This document shows, one piece after another, positions 56,601 through 64,000 of a DNA stretch of 64,000 bases. The translations under genes were made by a program, and so were the position numbers. The DNA is from Isoetes taiwanensis (taxonomy: Eukaryota > Streptophyta > Lycopodiopsida > Isoetales > Isoetaceae). The DNA lies in contig JAJEKV010000011.1 in assembly GCA_021234155.1 (NCBI GenBank), forward strand, positions 9,341,712 to 9,405,711. The letters are read 5' to 3'. How positions within the stretch are numbered: the first letter of the stretch is position 1; each line of letters starts with the position of its first letter. Under the pieces are notes generated by a model, which was given only the letters and a program-made list of their open reading frames with translations, did not search any database and had not been told where the DNA came from.

Positions 56601-59600
56601 ATGAGAGTATCAATGCCATGAATGAACTGTTCTGACTGTAGGTCCTCACAGTCCTTTGCCTTTCTCTTGTTTAGTTTCTCAATGGCCTTTTGGATGATCG
56701 ATATGCAGAAGAAAGATGAGGAATCTGGCCTCTGACCAACTATTTCTCCTCCACCAATCTTTCGTGCGGAAACATCCAAAAAAGATGTGGCATAAAACTT
56801 CCAAACCTGGAGGTCCGCGAGTGGGCAGGCTGGTTTTATCAGCATTAATTTCTTCCAAAACTTTGCCGAATTGTTGCTACATAGAAGACTGAGCATGTCC
56901 TCTCGTATCTTGTGTTCAAAAGCCTGCTTCTTCCTCTTGAGCAACTGTTTATAAGCTCTGCAACTGACTTGTGATCACAAGTGAGTGCTGTTCATGGAGA
57001 GCCTCACCTCATACCACCCAATTTTGCGGCATCTGCCTTCTACTGGTTTGAGGCCTTTGGGACCGAACTTTGCAAAGAAAGATACATAAAGCAGCTTGAT
57101 GTAATGTCCAGGAAACTTAAAGAAGGAAAAAAAGAAGAATGAAATATTTATTAACATCTACTAAGGACCCATGGGATCTATGAGACCATAATAAGCACAA
57201 CATGTGTAGGCCTGTCGACTGGTATTGTCCTCCTTATGGCATTTAACATAACTAAAATAGATAAAGAAAACATAAACATAATGCTAGTTAATTGCTTTTA
57301 CATAGGTTTGATATCAACTTTTGGTCCTTTGCTAGTTTTTGATCCGTTGCTGCCATGTCTTCTCCTTTGGAAAGACTGCTTGTGTTGTATTACTGAATGT
57401 TTTACTCTTGTGGAAACCACTAACATCGCCCCTTTTGGATCAGGGCATTTTCTTTTCTTTTACAAATGATTCAAGATCAGAAAACTAAATAAAGGAAGAG
57501 ACGTTTTTAAGGAGGAGGGAAACAAGGGAGAGAGGAAAGGCAAAATATTAACCTTGATTTGAAAAACAGTGGGGTGCTCAGCATTCTGTATACTGTACCA
57601 TACATACAAAGTACTCTGGCTCTGTCCAAAGCATGAAATGATTTCAGATATCAGAAATGCTGATTACAGTTACAGAATTGAACCAAATGATTCCAGAAGA
57701 AATATTGGACCATGTTTGGCATGGTCATCTTGTAAATAAAACATTGTACAACGTTATTTAAGACACATGTCATGAATTACTTTAGCAAACATCATGATGT
57801 TCAATATGCACTTCATATGATTATTGTCCACCAACAAATTGGTACTTTTTCCAATGTATATGCACAAGGAGGATGCTTGATTATTTACATCCGGAGAAAA
57901 TATTACCAAAATTAAGAACTGAACATTATCATAGAAATGTGACTGCAGAGTTGTTTTGCCCTCTCAAATGACATATACTAAAGCCAAACTCAGGTTCCAC
58001 ATACGTTTCTATCTTTCTTTCTGACAGACTTGAAACTTCTTTAGGATTTTGGACATACGAGGAATGACATCATGCATCAGCCAACCAGATTGTACACATC
58101 AACAAATAACTTCACAAAGACTTGTACATCTCTCAAGACAGTTATAAAACTGTCTGTTATCCATGCCATCGTCAATAACATAGTTCACTCACTATTCACC
58201 ACTATAATCAGTTTTCAAACACCTAAGGCATCAAAAACTGACGTTCTTTTTAAGTTGTACATCCCTCTTTCATAAGATTTCACAGATAAAGCATTCTACC
58301 ACGTTAGCAGGGAAATCAAACAAATTTAAAATGCATTTATCATTAATGCCCGTTACTTAAGCAAGGTATATGTACTACCCGTCCAAACATATGATACAAA
58401 CCCTACAATCCCTTGCAATTAAACCATCCGAATTATTTCATGGCAGGCCTCACATAAATATGTCACAATTTTCCCTTTCACATCAATTTCCTAACTTGAG
58501 TGATTAAACGTGTCAAAACAACGTAATCTAATTGGAAACGTATTGTTCATATTTAAGATAGGCCTTTCAAATGGCAGTAAGAATCCTTCTTCCTCTTTTC
58601 TAAATGATGACATGTTTAATAGCTACCTCTATCAGAAACTGGGAATGGGTCATCTGAGGTATTCAATCCAGAACTTCTTGCTTGCAAACTGTGGACCAGG
58701 CAATGGATTATATTAGGAAGAGGTGGGCTTAAGCCCTAAATCTCCTGGTTGTGTAAACCAAGTACCCTACTCAGCGACTCTCCATACATGTCTGCATACA
58801 TTTTCCAACAAATCCAACCAAATACCCATACAGATATGGTGCACCACAGTGAAGATGCAGCGCTTAGAAGAGATCAAGACCTAAGGTCATAAGAAGTTCA
58901 CAACTTTATGGACAACATTGACATTTTAGATTCTACCTTTAGATATAAAATCAACAATGGTGTTTTTGACAAGAAGCTGTGGCATAGAAGCGCTACCTGA
59001 GCAACAACAACATCACTTGAAGGTACCCAATTTACAAAACTACATGTATTCAATAACTTCGTTTTTTCCTGCATTATCCAAGGATAACAAGGGATCAGCC
59101 CCGTACATTATAACTGCAAAGACAATGACAGCATCATACCTGGCGATGAAGGTTAAGAAGGTATAGATGATGTTCCTTGTCATGGAACAACAAATAGCTT
59201 ATCTGTTGGTTCAATCCAAGCCACTTTATTTCACTGTCATTGTTTACAGTTGTGATAGTAGCTCCACTGGACATGTATAGTAGATGCCCGGTCAGCATCT
59301 GAAAAGTTTCTTATTTCTACTTGCTATAGCTAAAAATTTGACAACATGCCTGAGCAGATCCAAGACCTTTATCGTTTGCATGTCGATCAAATATGCCACT
59401 GCCTTAACTTCCTCATGCATTTGAAGGCCAAATCTGAGACGAACACTAATCAAGGATGGACTTATGTAGTCGGTTCGGCATGTTGCAAGCACTTCATTAC
59501 ATCCATATTCCACTATTGAAAGGTCACCATCATTGTAGATCATGCATATTAAGGGATTATCAAAAAGAAATTTTTCATGGCCTGTATTTGACCAAGGAAC

Positions 59601-62600
59601 CTGCTCCAAATATAATAGTATAGTATTAAGTTCTTTCCTCACTTATGAATTTAAATTTGCAAAATGCTTTTTATGTTCTATTGGAAAAATGAAACATATT
59701 TGCAGCTTAGAATGCACCTCAGAAAACGTTGCACTAGGAAGATTTCCAACCAGGACTGTCTCCGAAGTATGTGCAACAAGATACTGCATTGGAAATGTTA
59801 TACTATCTTACATGTAAATTTCATGCGCCATGAGAAAGTAGCAATCATTTTACCTGATCCTTGTAAATATTTAGCTTTAGAATCTCCAGACCAAACTGGG
59901 AACCAACATGGCATTTTAAGCGGGATGCAAGATGGGTTATAGAAACCTGTTATTCATAGCAGACGTTTCCTGTCAACTCTAGCTGTTCAAAATAGATAAC
60001 AATACCAAATTTACGAAGTAATAAGCTGGGGAGTTACTGTCCAGCTAACAGTGCCATACAGGCCCCAGTGTTAATCATTGCAATCTTAATGCACAACAAT
60101 TCAGATATGTGCTTAGCAGGTAGATGACATCTTCATCATATACAAGTTTCCTGTACTTCTTATAACAAAGTTTACAGAGAGGTCAAATCCACAAGCAATT
60201 TTGCATCCAGCTTCTCCTTATCATCTTCAGTCTTAATAAATCATCTTAGTACTCTTGCGTGTCTGAAAGGCAAGGACCTCAAGTCCTTTATAACTGAGGA
60301 AACTACAAATTTACGTTGCTCTTATTCTCAATTGTTAATGTCATGTACCTGAGATTTTGATATATACGTAACATCGAATTTGCCTAGGTAAAGTTGCTTA
60401 CGAATGCAAACATCAAAAACATCAACTCTGCCACAAAGACTAGAAGTTGCCAGCTGACTGTAATGCAAGCAAGGAAAGCAAATAAACAGAGGGTACAGAA
60501 GCATATGAAGGTGTAGGTTCAAATCTTGACGACCTGCCATCAGGCTTCCAAGCTAAGGCTGACACAGCATACATGTTTTGCGCCTTGTTCTCTGACGTAC
60601 TTTTGCCTTTGTGGGTTTCTAACAATCTGTTTGATTCCATTAGGCTATGCACAGAATCCACTTGAATGTTAGAACGGACACAACATACCTGAGAATATTG
60701 AATCCAGAAAAGTGACCAAGGGCAACCATATCACCATTGGGGTTGAAGCAGCCAGAACTAAGCTCTTGAGTCTAAATACTTTCAATTTTTAGCAGTACAA
60801 ACAGAAAGTTTATAACCAACTGCAAAACAATTTCCCTGAACAATTACCTGTATCTTCTCACAATCAATTTCATGCAAAATTCCTCCATTTGGATCATATA
60901 ATGTAACCTACACATCAATAAAAATAAAGGAAACGCGTGCAAAATTAGTGTAAGATCCGAACATTTGGTCGGCCCTTAAGTACATTGTTGGATGAGGTTG
61001 AAATTGTGACTGGCTGAAGAACATCTGCTAAAAACTGTTTGAGCATGAAAAGGGATGTACAAATTCACATTGGCATATGAAGCAAGAGAACCAGTTGAGA
61101 AATGAAACAAGTAAATGTATGCCTATATCAATATGATTACGAATCACCAATACTAAGAAAAAAATGCCAATGAACTATAGAATGTGTAATACATGAGATA
61201 ATACCTTGCAGTCTGGCCCAGCTGCAACTACGCTCCCACCCCAGGAAAGTATTAAGGGTATACCGCCTGGCCAAATACGACAAATAGACTTAGAAGTCAG
61301 CGTAAAAGCTTTTCCGTAGCTTCAAAAAGCAATTTGGACAAATAGATGAAATCCTATTATCAGGTAATATCACAAACCCATCAAATGGTTCTAAGAATGC
61401 TATAAATATTCCTGACCGATCCTGAGATGACTTTCTATGCAATCTAATTATTTAACAGCTATGATGAGACATACAAGTCATACCATAAGTGGCAATCTTC
61501 AGTGATGCAAGTCCAGGGCTTGAGTTATTAAGCATGAACCTTCATATGAGCAAACAAAGGCTGTCAAAAACAGAGTATACAAAATACCATGCAGCGCCAA
61601 TCAATTTCTAATAAGCAAGATCACCTGTATATAGAACCATCAAGATGGCCCACGACACAAGCAGAACCATCAGGACTGCAAGCAAGGCTAACTACTGAAC
61701 TGCATCCTGCATATACTGTGATAGATCTGTTCGTTTTCAATTGTCCCATCTGTCCAGGATAGACAAATGTCTTATAAACATAGAGCAACTCAAATGGCTC
61801 CTAATAATAATTGTAGAAGAATGGCCCGAGGAATAAAAACCTTCACTTTTCCATCTGAAAGACCAAATAGCATTTCATGCTGATGCTGGCTGGGCCATAT
61901 GACTTTAACAACTGAACACATCTCCTGAAACTTGTTGCAAATAGTCTTTTTTTCACCCCAATCTAATCTGAAAAGGAACCATACGGTCAATCATTATGTC
62001 TTCAATACAATATGCATCATACAAGTCATCTGTTTTAGATTGGTGCAGCAATGCATAGCAGGAAATGTTGGCACATTGACCACAGCAAAGCTAACCAAGT
62101 TATCCAGGGAATCAAGGTCTTATAAGATTAAAATGTGAGATGTTTTTTATACACATGTGCTGAAGAATGCATAAGTATACAAAATCAGATAAAAGGAAGA
62201 TAGCCATTGTCTTAGCAACCTGGAGGACTTATCAATGATGGCCATGAAAGAGTCTCCTTAAAGAAAAGGAACTTGAAGTCCATTATGTGGAAAGTTTTCA
62301 CAATGTTCCTGTCTAAATTCATATGCATTGTATAACGTTCTACGACCTTGCACGGGTAAGATGTTGACATGTCTATTCACATTTGACATACTTGGAACCC
62401 CATTCACAACAAAACTGTTTGTGACCTTGATGAAACAGAGACATGCCGTACAACTTCACTTGAGTGAGAGCCAATTAGCCTGGGCTACTGATATGAACAC
62501 ATAAAAAAAAGGAGGCTTTCTTAACAAGAATTATCAATACAGTGCTTGGTCATGACAAAAGTGATTGATAAGATGGGGCAAATACACGGGGGAAAATGGA

Positions 62601-63699
62601 AGATATCAATGAGATATCAATCCCATGATTATTTACACCACTTTGCAATATTTCCTTCATTCGCTTGCCAGTAGCTGCTAGGTGTCATATCTGTAGAATT
62701 AGTTCCCATCTACAGATCGAAAGCAGGCATTGGGGAACAGTCCAAGAGTTGTTGCCTTCATTCAGAAGATCTCAACAATGTGTGTAAGATATTACATTTT
62801 TTAAAAGTCCTTTTATTGTTCTATTATGTAGTCTTGTCCTCCTGCTAGACAGTTAGTCTTTATGAAATAGTGATATATTCATGTCTTATGTCTTGTTGGA
62901 CATCCAGTGAATAGCCTTGGAATGCACTGATTATTATCATAGACTTAATACAGTTCTTGAATAGAACAAATCTTCACTAAAGTACATGGCATCATATCTT
63001 TGATCAAATGAAGGATGGAAGGTAAAAAGGATACCCGAGCTTGTAGATGAAGACAATATCATCACTTTGACCAATTGCGAGCTTGGAACTATCAGGTGAG
63101 AAAACCATAGATGTTACTATGTAGGACTTGCTCCCCTGGAATGGAAGTCAGATATGTCAGGTATAAACAAACAAAGTTGAGACCTCCTTGCTAGAATAAA
63201 TGATAAGTGTATATGCCTTCAAACGAATTACGCAACTTCTTACCTTGGAATCTGCGGGTTTTGTGCTAAATTTGTCTTTGAGTTCTCCACTTTCATTAAA
63301 AAGAAGCACAACTCTGTTGATTGTAACAACAGCGAGCCTTTGCCTGAAGAGTTAAGTTAAATCAATAAGGATGAGAATGTGCCGTATGCAGTTCAGTGGT
63401 CACAGGCATGAAGATATTTCATTTTTATTCAAAAAAAAAATCCCAGAACATGCAAAAAGTGCGAAAAGCTGGGGGCGTACCAGCCAATTACTCAAGTTAT
63501 CATCAAGTATTAGCTGGGAAATTGTTAAAAGGAGGTTGTAGATAGATGCATATTAGATTTGCTAGGTAGTAAGAACCCTGTACAATGACCAAGTCGTGAG
63601 ATATAAAGACGCTTACCCGTTGGGACTCCACGCCAGAGCCGTCACCTTGTTGAAGTTGGAACCCCCAGTTACTACGGTCTGGGAGTGCCTGATCTGCAT
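43377..63699 (-). CDS. IFT172: Intraflagellar transport protein IFT172, 49 exons
   Basis: IFT172 is the large IFT-B peripheral subunit that runs on ciliary microtubules and controls turnaround at the tip. I traced 49 exons, about 1741 aa, close to the usual 1750. Exon 1 starts [13 protein letters not shown] at 63699; the stop TGA is at 43377-43379. Diagnostic stretches are [13 protein letters not shown] (exon 4), [13 protein letters not shown] (13), [12 protein letters not shown] (16), [19 protein letters not shown] (34) and VTGYPVL (49). Order: two N-terminal WD40-type beta-propellers, a long TPR-like alpha-solenoid, a Cys-rich C-terminus. Splice phases agree throughout except at exon 25 (48897-48952), which is 1 nt short. 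Two introns use GC-AG. No other ciliary gene is in the window. The gene implies motile-sperm biology. Confidence 0.95.
44751..54336 (-). other. IFT172: IFT172 exons 18-42, TPR-like solenoid
   Basis: Blocks: 54268-54336, 53557-53685, 51833-51928, 51650-51751, 50124-50194, 49929-50025, 49032-49157, 48897-48952, 48590-48754, 48402-48521, 48163-48312, 47868-48065, 47755-47806, 47545-47606, 47035-47112, 46800-46961, 46514-46693, 46319-46384, 46117-46250, 45883-46054, 45599-45745, 45425-45505, 45123-45242, 44960-45046, 44751-44885. Exons of about 35-65 codons follow the helix-pair repeats (A-x-D-x-Y, AA-L-pattern). Exon 26 ends at an AG/GCATG donor. Large introns 19, 21 and 23 hold no gene that I can support. 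Confidence 0.85.
52364..52634. repeat. Direct duplication of about 121 bp in IFT172 intron 19
   Basis: GGATATAAGCATTCTGCTG starts at 52368 and again at 52514 (146 bp apart). The copies end at CTTTAGGCAG (52488 and 52634) and are nearly identical, so the event is recent. The rest of the intron (51929-53556) shows nothing else. Confidence 0.9.
54404..54452. repeat. GGGA microsatellite at the LINE 3-prime tail
   Basis: A GGGA/GGATGGA run; on the minus strand it is a (TCCC)n tail directly after the LINE end motif, which fits a LINE with a simple-repeat tail. Confidence 0.7.
54453..57115 (-). mobile_element. Decayed LINE retrotransposon in IFT172 intron 17
   Basis: On the minus strand, frames with many stops encode LINE reverse-transcriptase landmarks. 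[16 protein letters not shown] and [12 protein letters not shown] (linker, 56944-56800) come first, then [20 protein letters not shown] and [27 protein letters not shown]-type motif follows near 56500, and the catalytic [11 protein letters not shown] lies at 55990-56015. The 3-prime end is GTTAATAAA plus a TCCC tail at about 54452. The apurinic endonuclease part is missing, so it is 5-prime truncated. It lies in the same orientation as IFT172, without visible damage to the exons on either side. Confidence 0.8.
57116..57195 (-). mobile_element. Second LINE 3-prime end fragment
   Basis: Minus strand TTATGGTCTCATAGATCCC through GTTAATAAATA matches the 3-prime end of the neighbouring LINE (54453-54495), whose copy reads TTATGGTCTCATAGACCCTT. 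Thus two LINE tails lie in tandem, either two insertions or one element inserted into an older copy. Confidence 0.65.
57553..63699 (-). other. IFT172: IFT172 exons 1-17, beta-propeller half
   Basis: Coding blocks, high to low: 63617-63699, 63244-63343, 63035-63135, 61841-61967, 61625-61749, 61484-61539, 61205-61266, 60848-60907, 60689-60771, 60534-60644, 60349-60457, 59854-59946, 59718-59783, 59350-59600, 59140-59233, 58997-59068, 57553-57621. The total is 1662 nt (554 codons) in unbroken phase. The acceptor of exon 10 is ambiguous (60644 or 60632, both in frame). Exon 14 ends at an AG/GCATG donor. Confidence 0.85.
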
Positions 63700-64000
63700 T
63701 TTATTATGTTTCCAGATCCAGTAGCCTTCTGGGGTTTGGGGTTTCTGACCTGATTGCTGCTCTGAGCAACTAATATCCTCAACGACTAACGGTTTTTAGG
63801 AAACCAAAGCCGGTTCTGTCTCAGTCAGCCACGTATAACACCCTTATGCTTACATGGCAACGCACTTGACCATATGCATGCTTACGTAGACTTGCTGAGG
63901 TGGCGGCCTCGCTGACATGGCATCCTCGCATACGTCACTTCGACCTTGGAGTGGGAAAGGGCCTATTAGGCCGAGATACCATTACAAAGGTTCTTGCTAG

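Overview
This is nuclear DNA from a plant. The window is repeat-rich and low in genes, with spliceosomal introns (including a textbook TACTAAC branch site), TATA boxes, a CACTA DNA transposon and a LINE. The only clear host gene is a 49-exon IFT172, an intraflagellar transport gene, on the minus strand at 43377-63699. Flowering plants and conifers have lost IFT. A large, transposon-filled plant genome that keeps IFT172 points to a lineage with flagellated sperm, such as a fern, lycophyte, bryophyte, cycad or Ginkgo. I favour a fern or lycophyte but cannot prove it.

Layout. 1-2340 is nearly featureless. 2368-5701 and 22044-23787 hold the remains of transposon-type genes (DUF7869-like and DUF8039-like proteins, both minus strand) and two small intact ORFs. 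The DUF7869-like gene is split by a 16.3-kb CACTA element (5702-22043) with a 3-bp CTT target duplication. That element has lost any transposase. It is filled with an AT-rich array containing a long heat-shock-element run, a tRNA-like SINE head, a GATC-rich array and about six copies of a 1.13-kb satellite.

23861-38862 is the most unusual part. A decayed gene with a ParB-like GNHS motif and ATGGCGCCAT palindromes lies next to a histone H3-like gene. That H3-like gene is interrupted by a 10.77-kb element (27970-38742) with 24-bp terminal inverted repeats and an AT duplication. Removing the element and one AT rejoins the H3-like reading frame, so this was a real insertion. The inserted element carries its own intact H3-like gene, a possible BAH-domain fragment, two decayed genes of unknown function and three tandem coiled-coil paralogues whose TATA boxes sit 95-96 nt before the ATG. 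It also carries a decayed transposase-like gene on the opposite strand. Ten stem-loops of 61-70 nt, with nearly constant arms (GATCACACGACGCGAA and its complement) but unrelated loops, sit between its genes, mostly 12-135 nt after a stop codon. I read it as a cargo-carrying DNA transposon with chromatin-like genes and a hairpin gene-boundary signal. I cannot match it to any named superfamily.

38745-43376 is intergenic. 43377-63699 is IFT172 (about 1741 aa; beta-propellers, TPR-like repeats, zinc-ribbon C-terminus). Its intron 17 contains a decayed LINE. No promoter element was recognised upstream of the IFT172 start (63700-64000).
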